DNA of 64,000 nt from positions 44,199 through 108,198 of the forward strand of contig CAZAOY010000002.1 of the NCBI GenBank assembly GCA_964486925.1, read 5' to 3'. Origin of the DNA: CAZAOY01 sp964486925. Lineage in GTDB: Bacteria; Bacillota; Clostridia; Oscillospirales; Ruminococcaceae. Both the position numbers and the translations under genes were made by a program. The notes beneath the pieces were generated by a model. It worked only from the letters and a program-made list of their open reading frames with translations. It did no database searches and was not told the origin of the DNA. Positions 51,520 to 60,667 of the stretch are shown in pieces. How positions within the stretch are numbered: position 1 is the first letter of the stretch; each line of letters begins with the position of its first letter.

Positions 51520-52440
51520 ATGGCAATAAAGCTAAAGACGAAAAAGAGCAGACTTTTGGTAATATCCATCATTCTGGTTGTGATAATACTTTTAATAACA
51601 GCATTCTGGAGCGGGATTGTTGTCCGCCGTTATGAGGTAGGGTCGGATAGGGTTACGGCAGATGTGAAGCTTGTGTTAATCACCGATCTGCATAGCTACA
51701 TCTACGGTGAAGGGCAAAAGGATATTGCGGATAAAATCAAGGCGGAAAAACCCGATCTTCTACTGTTAGCGGGGGATATTGCGGACGATGAGGTTCCTAT
51801 TACAGGAACAGAGCAGTTTCTAAAAGCGGTATCGGGTGTTTGTCCTATCTATTATGTAACGGGTAACCATGAGTTTTGGGCTAGTGATACTGAGGGGATT
51901 AAGCAGACCTTTAAAAGCTATGGGGTTGTTGTACTGGAGGATGAGTATCAACCAGTTAAGGTAGGTGAGGATGAACTAGTTATCGGCGGGGTGGATGACC
52001 CTGACAAATACAGGTTTTTAACATATGAAGATAGCTATGACTATATGGAGGAAAAGCTAGGCGGGGACACCCCTTCATCCCTTGATGTGTATAGCCAATG
52101 GGATAGTGAAGTAGAGCGGGCGTTTAAGCCTTTGCAGGGGGATGATAGGTTTAGGATACTGCTTTCACACCGCCCCGAAAAGATAGATCTATATAAGCGG
52201 TTACCCTTTGATATGATACTATCGGGGCATGCTCATGGCGGGCAGGTTCGAGTGCCGTTTTTGGTTAACGGACTGTTTTCGCCTAATCAAGGATTCTTTC
52301 CAAAATATGCGGGCGGGGTTTATAGGTACGAGGGAAAAACCCATATTGTAAGTCGTGGATTAGCGATAAATCCTAAGATTCCTAGGGTGTTTAACCCTCC
52401 CGAGCTGGTGGTTATCACCCTGTCGCCTATCAAAGGTTAG
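51520..52440 (+). CDS. membrane-anchored metallophosphoesterase
   Basis: About 306 residues. One N-terminal transmembrane helix (LLVISIILVVIILLITAFW) is followed by a calcineurin-like domain with all metal motifs: ITDLHS, AGDIAD, GNHEFW, LLSHRPE and GHAHGGQ. It resembles YaeI/YkoQ-type phosphodiesterases that act on lipid-linked or envelope substrates at the outer face of the membrane. The ATG at 51520 follows AGGTG; an ATG four codons earlier is the alternative. Confidence 0.85.
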   Translation: MAIKLKTKKSRLLVISIILVVIILLITAFWSGIVVRRYEVGSDRVTADVKLVLITDLHSYIYGEGQKDIADKIKAEKPDLLLLAGDIADDEVPITGTEQFLKAVSGVCPIYYVTGNHEFWASDTEGIKQTFKSYGVVVLEDEYQPVKVGEDELVIGGVDDPDKYRFLTYEDSYDYMEEKLGGDTPSSLDVYSQWDSEVERAFKPLQGDDRFRILLSHRPEKIDLYKRLPFDMILSGHAHGGQVRVPFLVNGLFSPNQGFFPKYAGGVYRYEGKTHIVSRGLAINPKIPRVFNPPELVVITLSPIKG

Positions 52441-52503
52441 CTAAAATTTTATGGATAAATCCAGATAAAAATCCGTAAAATTTAATAAAATTTGAAAAAG
52501 GGG

Positions 52504-52532
52504 TTGTAATTTGCGATAATATATGCTATAAT
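52504..52532 (+). promoter_or_regulatory. promoter of the SRP RNA
   Basis: TTGTAA, 17-base spacer, TATAAT, about 17 bases before the mature RNA. Confidence 0.7.
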
Positions 52533-52548
52533 ATACACGTTAAGGCTA

Positions 52549-52690
52549 TTCGTGACGTTTCATGCACGGATAGGTAGGGCCTGTGCAATATGATACCGTG
52601 AACCATGTCAGGCGGGGAACCGAGCAGCATTAAGCGAATATTGTATGTGCCGCAGTGTTTACTATCTATCCGTGTTTCAAACGCCACGAA
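52549..52690 (+). ncRNA. ffs: signal recognition particle RNA (4.5S-like)
   Basis: About 142 bases. Outer stem TTCGTGACGTTT/AAACGCCACGAA (one mismatch) and next stem CACGGATAG/CTATCCGTG lead to the conserved Ffh-binding domain ACCATGTCAGGCGGGGAACC and GAGCAGCA. Followed by a T-rich tail. It sits directly before dnaX, the usual Firmicutes position. It is longer than the E. coli 4.5S RNA and has no obvious Alu domain. Confidence 0.9.
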
Positions 52691-52720
52691 TGGTTTTTTG
52701 TTTGTTTAGGAGGTATCTGT

Positions 52721-54445
52721 ATGTATCTGGCGTTGTACCGAAAATGGCGGCCTAGAACCTTTGATGATGTCGTTGGTCAAACGCATATAACAAATACCCT
52801 TAAAAATCAGATTATACTTGGTAAAACCGCCCATGCCTACCTCTTTACGGGGACTAGGGGGACGGGCAAGACCACCTGTGCCAGAATTTTAGCTATGGCG
52901 CTAAACTGCACCGATATTAAGGAAGGAAACCCCTGCCTTATCTGTGACAGCTGTAAGAGCATTATGGCGGGCAACAACATGGATGTCGAGGAGATCGACG
53001 CGGCGAGCAACAACCGTGTGGACAACGTGCGTCAGCTTCGGGAGGACGCGATCTACTCCCCCGCAACAAGCCGATACCGTATCTTTATTATCGACGAAAC
53101 CCATATGCTTACTAACGAAGCGTTTAACGCTCTGCTTAAGATTATGGAAGAACCACCCGAGCATGTTAAGTTTATCCTAGCTACCACCGAAGCACATAAA
53201 GTGCCCGCCACCATCCTCTCCCGCTGTCAGCGGTTTGATTTTATGCGGATTGGTGTCGGTGATATAGCAAGGCTTTTAACCTATGTCGCAAACGAGGAGG
53301 GTATCACCATTACCGAACCCGCCGTACAGCTAATCGCAAAGCTAGCCGACGGCGCAATGCGGGACGGGTATTCCATCCTAGACCAGTGTATCGCAACCTC
53401 AAAGGAGATCGATACTAACACCGTAGTCGAGGCGGTAGGTATAACCTCAAGGGAGTACCTAATCTCGATGACCGACTGCATAATAAACCGTGATACAGCG
53501 GGGGCGGTAGCGATACTCTGCACCCTCTATCAGGGTTCTAAGGATATGGTAAGCTTTTGCGAGGAGCTGATACTGCATTTTCGCAATATCATGCTTGCAA
53601 AGACTGGGGATCAGACCGACGAGCTGATAAATGTACTGCCCGATGAGCTACTGGTTATCAAGGAGTACGCCGCAAAGCTACCGATGTCGCAGGTAATCGA
53701 GTATATATCGTCGCTACAGGTGACACTGGATAATATGAACAGGTACTCCGATAAGCGGCTTAACATGGAGATCGGGCTTGTAAAGCTTACCGACCGTGAA
53801 GATACTCTACCTGCTAGTGGGGTTACCCATACAAGCGGGGTCACTTCGTTTGAAGGAATGAACAAGGAGCTGTTACGACGTATCGAGCGGTTAGAGCAGG
53901 CGATAAATTCGGTAACGAATACCACAGCGGTTGGGATAGTATCGCAGACCTCTAAGACAACTGCAGAGCCAGCGGATACGGTAATAGAGGCTATGCAGGG
54001 AAGGGCTGTTAAGGGATATAGCGGTACTACTGCTACAGTGGCTAATGCCCCTACTCATGAGCGCTCGGATGTTAACCTGCCATCTACCACGCCAAAGCGG
54101 CAGGATGGGGTGACGGAAGATACCGTAATGCCGTTGTTCTCACGTTGGGATGAGGTTTTGGCGCAGCTTAGTGTGCGGGACAGCTTTATCCACAGCTTAG
54201 TGCATAATGCGGTGGTGTATGAGCATGAGGGATTTTTATACATCCAAAGTCCGATGTTTAATATATCACAGCTACTTAAAAAGGACGGCAACATCTCAAG
54301 GTTTTTAGGGGTTATCGAGGAGGTAACGTCTACAAAATATAGGCTTAGAATTAAGAAAAACAGGACGCAGGACTTTAAAAAGACAGATCCGCTTGACGAT
54401 CTAGCGAAGAAGGCAAGCCAAGCGGGTATTTCGGTAGAGATGTGA
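52721..54445 (+). CDS. dnaX: DNA polymerase III subunit gamma/tau
   Basis: 574 residues. The clamp-loader ATPase shows MYLALYRKWRPRTFDDVVGQ at the N-terminus, Walker A FTGTRGTGKTTC, four zinc cysteines starting CTDIKEGNPC, and Walker B FIIDETHML. The C-terminal domain is for polymerase contacts. The ATG at 52721 follows TTAGGAGG; an upstream in-frame ATG lies inside the SRP RNA and was rejected. It is followed by ybaB and recR. Confidence 0.96.
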   Translation: MYLALYRKWRPRTFDDVVGQTHITNTLKNQIILGKTAHAYLFTGTRGTGKTTCARILAMALNCTDIKEGNPCLICDSCKSIMAGNNMDVEEIDAASNNRVDNVRQLREDAIYSPATSRYRIFIIDETHMLTNEAFNALLKIMEEPPEHVKFILATTEAHKVPATILSRCQRFDFMRIGVGDIARLLTYVANEEGITITEPAVQLIAKLADGAMRDGYSILDQCIATSKEIDTNTVVEAVGITSREYLISMTDCIINRDTAGAVAILCTLYQGSKDMVSFCEELILHFRNIMLAKTGDQTDELINVLPDELLVIKEYAAKLPMSQVIEYISSLQVTLDNMNRYSDKRLNMEIGLVKLTDREDTLPASGVTHTSGVTSFEGMNKELLRRIERLEQAINSVTNTTAVGIVSQTSKTTAEPADTVIEAMQGRAVKGYSGTTATVANAPTHERSDVNLPSTTPKRQDGVTEDTVMPLFSRWDEVLAQLSVRDSFIHSLVHNAVVYEHEGFLYIQSPMFNISQLLKKDGNISRFLGVIEEVTSTKYRLRIKKNRTQDFKKTDPLDDLAKKASQAGISVEM

Positions 54446-54487
54446 CCTTACAATATAAAATAATGAAAGTATGAAAGGAATACTACT

Positions 54488-54835
54488 ATGAAAGCAAGAT
54501 TACCACAAGGAATGGGCGGCGGCGCTAACAACATGAACAGCGTTATCAAGCAAGCACAGAAGATGCAAGAGGAGATGGAGAAGGTTCAAGAGGAGCTTGA
54601 CCAGAAGGTATATGAAACCACAGTAGGCGGCGGAGCGGTAACGGTAGCTATCACAGGTAAGAAACAGGTTACAGCCCTTAATATAAAGCCAGAGGTAGTA
54701 GACCCAGAGGACGTTGAGATGTTACAGGATCTAATTATCAGCGGGGTTAACGAAGCTATAAGGCTGGCAGAGGAGGATTCTGCCAACCGTATGAATGCTA
54801 TCACAGGCGGACTTAACATTCCTGGAATGTTTTAG
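54488..54835 (+). CDS. ybaB: nucleoid-associated protein YbaB/EbfC
   Basis: 115 residues, starting MKARLPQGMGGG, with the coiled-coil-like QAQKMQEEMEKVQEELDQK and the core ETTVGGGAVTVAITGKKQV. Binds DNA as a dimer and compacts the nucleoid. Conserved neighbour of dnaX and recR. A compact hairpin (TGGGCGAAC/GTTCGCCCA) lies 13 bases after its stop. Confidence 0.93.
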   Translation: MKARLPQGMGGGANNMNSVIKQAQKMQEEMEKVQEELDQKVYETTVGGGAVTVAITGKKQVTALNIKPEVVDPEDVEMLQDLIISGVNEAIRLAEEDSANRMNAITGGLNIPGMF

Positions 54836-54848
54836 TAGATGATCTATC

Positions 54849-54869
54849 TGGGCGAACGTTGTTCGCCCA
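54849..54869 (+). terminator. hairpin after ybaB
   Basis: TGGGCGAAC-GTT-GTTCGCCCA; no T-run follows, so it may attenuate but not fully terminate before recR. Confidence 0.45.
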
Positions 54870-54952
54870 TTAATAGCATATATATGCAGGTTTAATCTAT
54901 AGAGTTTATTGTGTTAACAATCCAAAGGATGTTTTGTTAATAGGAGATTTGT

Positions 54953-55549
54953 ATGAATAGTAATGCGCTCCCGCTTGTTCGGTTAACAGAAGCGTTTGCG
55001 GGGTTACCCGGTATTGGGATTAAGACGGCGGGTAGGTTAGCCTACCATATCCTTACAATGGATGACGAGCAGGTCAAAAACCTGTCACAAGCGATACTTA
55101 CAGCCCACCAGTCGATTAAAAACTGCACCATCTGCGGCAACTATACCGATGGTGAGATCTGTCCTATCTGTGCCGAGGATAAGCGAAACCACGGGATTAT
55201 CTGCGTGGTGGAGGATTCAAAGGACGTTGCGGCATTTGAGCGGACAAAGGAGTACAGCGGTGTATACCACATCCTAGGCGGGTTAATCTCGCCAATGGAC
55301 GGGATAGGTCCCGAACAGCTTAATGTAAAGTCGCTAATCGGTCGTGTAAGCGAGGGGGTTAGCGAGGTTATTATGGCGACAAACCCCACCGTTGAGGGGG
55401 AGGCTACAGCGATGTACCTCTCCAAGCTTTTAAAACCTATGGGGGTTACGGTATCGAGGATTGCCTATGGAATACCTGTCGGCTCGGATCTTGAATACAC
55501 TGATGAGGTAACGCTCTTTAAGGCTCTTCAAAATCGTAATACTATTTGA
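54953..55549 (+). CDS. recR: recombination mediator RecR
   Basis: 198 residues. An N-terminal helix-hairpin-helix (LPGIGIKTAGRLAYHIL) precedes the C4 zinc motif (CTICGNYTDGEICPIC), a Toprim domain (ICVVEDSKDVAAFE) and the C-terminal SRIAYGIPVG segment. Works with RecO and RecF loading RecA at gaps. AGGAGA precedes the ATG. Repeats start just downstream. Confidence 0.96.
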   Translation: MNSNALPLVRLTEAFAGLPGIGIKTAGRLAYHILTMDDEQVKNLSQAILTAHQSIKNCTICGNYTDGEICPICAEDKRNHGIICVVEDSKDVAAFERTKEYSGVYHILGGLISPMDGIGPEQLNVKSLIGRVSEGVSEVIMATNPTVEGEATAMYLSKLLKPMGVTVSRIAYGIPVGSDLEYTDEVTLFKALQNRNTI

Positions 55550-55652
55550 TTAGTAGATACTAATCTCACCTACGTGTTTTATACACGTGTGTAGAGGCGC
55601 GCATTGCACACCCACGTCGTGCGTTTCATTAAGGCTTGAGGGTGTCGTGGTG

Positions 55653-56165
55653 CGGGCGGAGCAGAGCCCCGCCTACGTTGGTTTTTACGTTCCATGGTTG
55701 CCATGTGGTTTTTGTTGCTACGTATCACGCATAATCACAGCAATTGATTAGCTTTGTGCGTTTCGCCGCACACCACGACTTACTTGTTGGCAGACGCCCC
55801 AACAAGTAAGCAAAAAACGCTTTTTTGCTTTCACATACGCCGATAGAGCGATTTAACCTGAAAAAGGTAGGCTTGGGCGGCTCATTTAGCTTTATACCGT
55901 TTTTCAGGCTAAACCGCGAGCGGCTGTCACAGTAAGGGTATAGTTTTTTGGCGAAAGCTTTCTGTCGTGGGGCGGTTGGTTCACGAGGTTTATGGAAGGG
56001 TTTGGTTCTACCTCGGGTAGTAGCCTTGGATGAGCCAGTTGGTGCTAGGTTTGTTGCATTTATGTTGTTTGTACCTGCCTGTAACCTCGGATACAGTTTT
56101 ACGTGTTAATCTGGTCAGCTGTCCAGTACAGCTTGGTTGGGGTTGTAGGGTGATGTTGAATTGTA
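55653..56165 (+). repeat. ~0.5-kb inverted repeat, left copy
   Basis: Diverged reverse-complement match to 62194-62770. Matching blocks include TACGTATCACGCATAATCACAGC, the 12-bp hairpin CTTACTTGTTGG/CCAACAAGTAAG with loop CAGACGCC, CAGGCTAAACCGCGAGCGGC and GTAACCTCGGATACAGTTT. No open frame of gene size is conserved between the copies. Confidence 0.7.
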
Positions 56166-56199
56166 GATATTACATAGGTTTTGTGCACCGACAGTGTAG

Positions 56200-56363
56200 G
56201 GAACGCATTGCATGCGTTCCTTGGTATGCGTTGTGATTTGGTTTTTGTGGGTACACCCACATGGTTCGTACACGTGGGCGTAGGGGCGCGCATTGCGCGT
56301 CTGGGTCGTACGTTTCACGTCGGTTTGTGGGTGTCGTGGTGCAGGCGGAGCAGAGCCCCGCCC
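56200..56363. repeat. A-B-C palindromic modules, complete composite
   Basis: A (GGAACGCA...TGCGTTCC), B (GCGCGCATTGCGCG) and C (GGCGGAGC...GCCCCGCC). Between A and B lies CACATGG...CGTGGG. This is the best-preserved composite of the family. Confidence 0.7.
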
Positions 56364-56511
56364 CTACGCTGGTTTGTAGGGGACTGATTTGGTATAACTG
56401 GAGATGTTAATTAAACTATTTATTTTGTGGGTTGTTTTCCCACTTCATTAAGGATAAATTGCTAAAGTGAGTTAATAACCAACTACTAACTACTAAAGGA
56501 GCTTTAATATT

Positions 56512-57765
56512 ATGACTAAAGCGATTAACTATAAGCTTACGGTAAAGTCAAGCTTTGTGGCGATATTTGTACAGGCGATTATCACCAACCTAACGGCGAT
56601 ACTCTTTATTCCTATGATGAGCCTGTATAATCTATCCTATATCCATCTGGGTATGCTGGTAGCGATTAACTTTTCTTCACAGGTGGCGGCGGATATTATC
56701 TTTAGCGGGATGATCGATAAGCTAGGGTACAAAAAACTGGTGTTACCTACCACCATAATTGCGTTTACCGGTCTAATGCTGTTTGGTCTAGCACCGAATC
56801 TGTTTCCAAACAACGTATTTACGGGGGTTGTGATTGCGACGGTGGTGTTTGCTATGGCAAGCGGGTTACTGGAGGTTTTGATAAGTCCTATGATAAACGC
56901 AGTACCGGGGGATGACAAGGCTTCGGCTATGAGTCTGCTTCACTCCTTCTATGCGTGGGGGCAGGTGGTTACCATTATTGTAACCACGGTATTCCTGTTT
57001 ATCTTCGGCAAGGAGAGCTGGCAGGTTATCACCTTTATCTGGGCGCTTGTACCGCTTGTTAACTTTGTGATGTTTATAAAATCCCCATTCCCGCCGATCA
57101 TCCCCGAGGAGCATAGGCTTGACATGAAGGATCTGCTCTTTAAGCCGTTTTACATACTAGCGCTGTTTGCCATCTTCTTTGGGGCGGCAAGTGAGGTTAC
57201 GATGAACCAGTGGTCGTCCACCTTTATGGAGAAGGCGCTAAGTCTGCCGAAAATCACAGGGGATTTAGTGGGGATGTGCGGGTTTGCGGTAACGTTAGGG
57301 ATAGGGCGGATGATATACGGTATCTATGGTGCACGGTTAAAGCTTATAAATATGCTGATTATTATGTCGTCTATCGGGGTTGTTTGTTATATCGGTGTGT
57401 CGTTGTCACCTATAAATGGGGTTAGTGTGGCGCTTTGTGCTATCTGCGGGTTTGCGGTTAGCCTTATGTGGCCGGGTACGCTGATTATTGCGTCCGAGCG
57501 GTATCCGTTAGCGGGAGCTTGGATGTTTGCGATCCTTGCGGCGGCGGGGGATATTGGAGCGGCGACAGGGCCGTGGCTTACCGGTAAGGTGGTTGACAGT
57601 GTTGGTAGCACCTCCTTTGTGGCGGGTATGGCTTCTATGCTAAAGGTGACCACCGAGCAGGCTAGTATCCGTACAGGGATACTGGTAGCGACGCTTTTTC
57701 CGATAATGACGCTATTGTGTCACATAATCTTTAAGCGGTCTAAGCAGTCTAACCAGTCGGGTTAA
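56512..57765 (+). CDS. MFS transporter (FHS-like)
   Basis: 417 residues with about twelve hydrophobic helices and FHS-like features: N-terminal LTAILFIPMMSLYNLSYIHLG, GMIDKLGYKKL after helix 2, and conserved FAVSLMWPGTLIIASE and GDIGAATGP segments in the C-terminal half. Sugar transport would fit the family, but the substrate is unknown. AAAGGAG precedes the ATG. It is 26 bases before recD2, though co-transcription is only an inference. Confidence 0.8.
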   Translation: MTKAINYKLTVKSSFVAIFVQAIITNLTAILFIPMMSLYNLSYIHLGMLVAINFSSQVAADIIFSGMIDKLGYKKLVLPTTIIAFTGLMLFGLAPNLFPNNVFTGVVIATVVFAMASGLLEVLISPMINAVPGDDKASAMSLLHSFYAWGQVVTIIVTTVFLFIFGKESWQVITFIWALVPLVNFVMFIKSPFPPIIPEEHRLDMKDLLFKPFYILALFAIFFGAASEVTMNQWSSTFMEKALSLPKITGDLVGMCGFAVTLGIGRMIYGIYGARLKLINMLIIMSSIGVVCYIGVSLSPINGVSVALCAICGFAVSLMWPGTLIIASERYPLAGAWMFAILAAAGDIGAATGPWLTGKVVDSVGSTSFVAGMASMLKVTTEQASIRTGILVATLFPIMTLLCHIIFKRSKQSNQSG

Positions 57766-57791
57766 TTTAAGGCAAAAAGGGTGTTGTTATA

Positions 57792-59996
57792 ATGGATAAG
57801 CAGTATGTTGAGATTGTGGGGGTGGTAGACTCCGTTACCTTTACTAATGGGGATAGCGGGTTTACCGTGCTTAACCTTGAATACGGCGACGATCTACTAA
57901 CAGTAGTAGGGGTTATGCCGAATGTGTCTACCGGTGAGGAGCTAAAGCTTACCGGTTTTTTTGGCACGCACCCGACCTTTGGCGAACAGTTTAAGGTGGT
58001 AATGTACGAGCAGATGTTACCCTCCACCTCTGTGGCGATACAGCGGTATCTCGCCTCGGGGGTGATAAAAGGGATTGGTGACAAGCTTGCGGGGCGTATT
58101 GTAGATTTGTTTGGGGATGAAACGCTACACATTCTGGAGAACACTCCAAACCGTCTAGCGGAGGTCAAGGGGATTAGCAAGAGCAAGCTAGAGCAGTACA
58201 CCAAGGATATTCAAGAGATTTTTGGGGTAAAGACTCTAATGATGTTCCTCTCAAAGCATGGTATAACCCCGATTCAAAGCATAATGATCTGGAAAAAATG
58301 GGGAAAGATAGCTAAGGAGTTAATTATAAGCAACCCATATCTGCTTTGTAACCTTGATTTTAACATCGCCTTTAGCGTTGCCGACCAGATTGCAAGGGAG
58401 TATAGCATTAAGGAGGACAACCCTGCACGTGTTGTGGCGGGGGTGACCTATGTGTTACTATATAACACCCGCAACGGACACACCTGTCTGCCCTGCGAAA
58501 AGCTTGTTACCGCCGCCGAACAGCTTTTAGGGGTGGGAAGCTCGATAATCTACGACTGTATCGACGAGGCTGTACAGAATCAGCAGATCTATCGGCTAGA
58601 ATCGGGTAACGACTATCTCTTTACCCCTGAGTATTTTATAGCGGAGGAGTACATCGCCGAGCGGCTTAAATCGATGATAAACAAGCCGAGCAAGGATGAC
58701 GAAGATATAGATTCCATCATCACCCAGTGCGAGCAGGAGCGGGGGATTACCTACGCAACCTTGCAGAAGAAGGCGATGGTGGAGGCATTTAGAAACAATG
58801 TATTTATCCTAACAGGCGGCCCCGGTACTGGCAAGACTACTACATTAAATACTATAATTGAGCTGTTTGAAAAGAGCGGCAAGAAGGTATCTGTAGCCGC
58901 ACCAACAGGGCGGGCGGCAAAGCGTTTAACCGAGCTTACCGGCAAAGAGGCACGGACAATCCACCGCCTTTTAGAGGTGGAGTTTACCACCGACAACTCC
59001 CTAGTATTCGCACGTCACGAGGGTAACCCGCTTGAGAGCGATGTAGTGATAATCGACGAGATGTCTATGGTAGACAGTCTATTGTTTAGCAGTCTGCTAA
59101 AGGGGATGAAACAGTCCTGCAAGCTGATAATGGTAGGGGATTTTAATCAGCTACCCTCTGTCGGGGCGGGGAATGTGCTACAGGATCTGCGGTACAGCGA
59201 TGTAATTCCGACGGTGGAGTTAACCCAGATCTTTAGGCAGGCGGCGACAAGCTTAATTGTAACCAACGCCCACCTTATCATAAAGGGGGAGATGCCCGAT
59301 ATCTCCAGAAAGGATAACGATTTCTTCTTTATGTCCAGTAACAACGGTTCGCAGATTAGCCAGACTATAGTAGAGCTATGCAGTAAACGACTGCCAAACA
59401 CCTACGGATTCTCCCCGACCGAGCATATACAGGTGCTCTCCCCGACCCGAAAGGGAGAGATTGGGACGATTGAGATTAACAAAAATCTGCAAAGGGCGAT
59501 AAACCCGCCCTCCCCCGAAAAGGCGGAGTTTAATCAGGTGACCTACACCTTTAGAGAGGGTGACAAGGTTATGCAGATTAAGAACAACTACGATATACCA
59601 TGGAAGCGGGATGGCGAGAACGGAGCGGGGATCTTTAACGGTGATATCGGGATAATCAAGATGATTGACAAGGGTTCTAAGACGGTAGCTATCGACTTTG
59701 AGGGGCGGGTATCCTACTACTCCTTTGACATGGCAAATGAACTAGAGCTTGCCTATGCGGTAACGGTGCACAAGAGTCAGGGGAGCGAGTTTGACGCGAT
59801 AATCCTGCCGATATACGGCGGGTTTGACAAGCTATACTTTAGAAACCTACTCTACACAGCGGTAACACGAGCAAAGAAGCTACTTATAATAATAGGCTCA
59901 AAGCAACGTCTGAATTTTATGGTAAGCAACAACAAAAAGATGTTAAGATACACAGGACTTCGGCATATGTTAAAGGATGATGGGCATAAGGGATAG
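57792..59996 (+). CDS. recD2: RecD2-type SF1B ATP-dependent DNA helicase
   Basis: 734 residues. The N-terminal ~330 include helix-hairpin-helix repeats (GVIKGIGDKLAGRIV, LAEVKGISKSKLEQ) typical of RecD2. Motif I is LTGGPGTGKTTT near 340-352, motif II IIDEMSMVD, motif VI YTAVTRAKKLLIIIG. It unwinds DNA 5'-3' in repair independent of RecBCD. The C-terminal UvrD-like domain is complete (VHKSQGSEFDAI). Confidence 0.93.
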   Translation: MDKQYVEIVGVVDSVTFTNGDSGFTVLNLEYGDDLLTVVGVMPNVSTGEELKLTGFFGTHPTFGEQFKVVMYEQMLPSTSVAIQRYLASGVIKGIGDKLAGRIVDLFGDETLHILENTPNRLAEVKGISKSKLEQYTKDIQEIFGVKTLMMFLSKHGITPIQSIMIWKKWGKIAKELIISNPYLLCNLDFNIAFSVADQIAREYSIKEDNPARVVAGVTYVLLYNTRNGHTCLPCEKLVTAAEQLLGVGSSIIYDCIDEAVQNQQIYRLESGNDYLFTPEYFIAEEYIAERLKSMINKPSKDDEDIDSIITQCEQERGITYATLQKKAMVEAFRNNVFILTGGPGTGKTTTLNTIIELFEKSGKKVSVAAPTGRAAKRLTELTGKEARTIHRLLEVEFTTDNSLVFARHEGNPLESDVVIIDEMSMVDSLLFSSLLKGMKQSCKLIMVGDFNQLPSVGAGNVLQDLRYSDVIPTVELTQIFRQAATSLIVTNAHLIIKGEMPDISRKDNDFFFMSSNNGSQISQTIVELCSKRLPNTYGFSPTEHIQVLSPTRKGEIGTIEINKNLQRAINPPSPEKAEFNQVTYTFREGDKVMQIKNNYDIPWKRDGENGAGIFNGDIGIIKMIDKGSKTVAIDFEGRVSYYSFDMANELELAYAVTVHKSQGSEFDAIILPIYGGFDKLYFRNLLYTAVTRAKKLLIIIGSKQRLNFMVSNNKKMLRYTGLRHMLKDDGHKG

Positions 59997-60064
59997 AGTG
60001 TTAAAACAGTTAGCAGAAGCATAGTAATGATCCTTCATCTGTAATAGATAAACAAGAGGTAAAG

Positions 60065-60565
60065 ATGATAACAACAAAGTTATTTAAAATTAGAACGATA
60101 GAGCAAGACGATATCGACACGATATCCGCATGGAATACCCCAGAGTTTAGGGGGGAGTTTCAGGAATTTCAGTTTGAGTCAAGGCAGGAACTGATTATGG
60201 GATACAACGACAACGGATTTTGCGGCGACAGCTTTAAGATGGTTGCGATTGAGGTGGAGGGTGATATTGTAGGGCTTTTTTACCTTAACTTTCTGCGGGC
60301 GGGGCTTGTAGGGATTGGTGTATGCCTTCATGACACTAAACGTAAGAGCGGACTTGGCACAGCGGTTACGAAGGCGATGGTGGAGCATATCTTCTCTAAC
60401 TATGACGTTGCAAGGATTCAAGCGGACACCGATATAAACAACAAACCCGCTAGGCGGGTTTTGGAGAAGGCGGGATTTGTGGAGGAGGGTATTATGAGAA
60501 GATACCGCTACCACCACGGTAGGTACAACGATTCTGTTCTTTATAGCGTGGTGAGGGAAGGGTAG
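60065..60565 (+). CDS. GNAT family N-acetyltransferase (RimJ/RimL-like)
   Basis: 166 residues. RimL-type landmarks: FKIRTIEQDDIDTISAWNTPEF at the N-terminus, the KRKSGLGTAVTKAMVEHIF acetyl-CoA segment, then NNKPARRVLEKAGFVEEGIMRRY. Acetylates protein N-termini or small molecules; target unknown. Located after recD2 and ended by a bidirectional terminator. Confidence 0.85.
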   Translation: MITTKLFKIRTIEQDDIDTISAWNTPEFRGEFQEFQFESRQELIMGYNDNGFCGDSFKMVAIEVEGDIVGLFYLNFLRAGLVGIGVCLHDTKRKSGLGTAVTKAMVEHIFSNYDVARIQADTDINNKPARRVLEKAGFVEEGIMRRYRYHHGRYNDSVLYSVVREG

Positions 60566-60610
60566 GGGTTTTACAATATCCGTATATATCACGAAATTAT
60601 ATAGCATAAC

Positions 60611-60653
60611 AAAACCGTACATAGCCGAGAATTATAGGCTTTGTACGGTTTTT
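60611..60653. terminator. bidirectional terminator between the GNAT and hemZ genes
   Basis: Stem AAAACCGTACATAGCC/GGCTTTGTACGGTTTT (one mismatch) with a 10-base loop; T-run on both sides. It lies between convergent genes. Confidence 0.85.
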
Positions 60654-60667
60654 AGCTTGATATATCA

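Larger units (their letters stand above)
55550..56511. other. repeat-rich intergenic region left of the MFS gene
   Basis: 962 bases with B (55596-55610) and C (55653-55673) palindromes, the left copy of a ~0.5-kb repeat with its 12-bp hairpin (55779-55810), then A (56200-56220), B (about 56281-56299) and C (56344-56363). The short open frames here follow the palindromes and are not genes. Confidence 0.6.

Noticed and set aside
56030..56387. Overlapping short open frames on both strands in the repeat-rich gap before the MFS gene
   Set aside because: They follow the A, B and C palindromes, have no ribosome-binding sites and differ between repeat copies.
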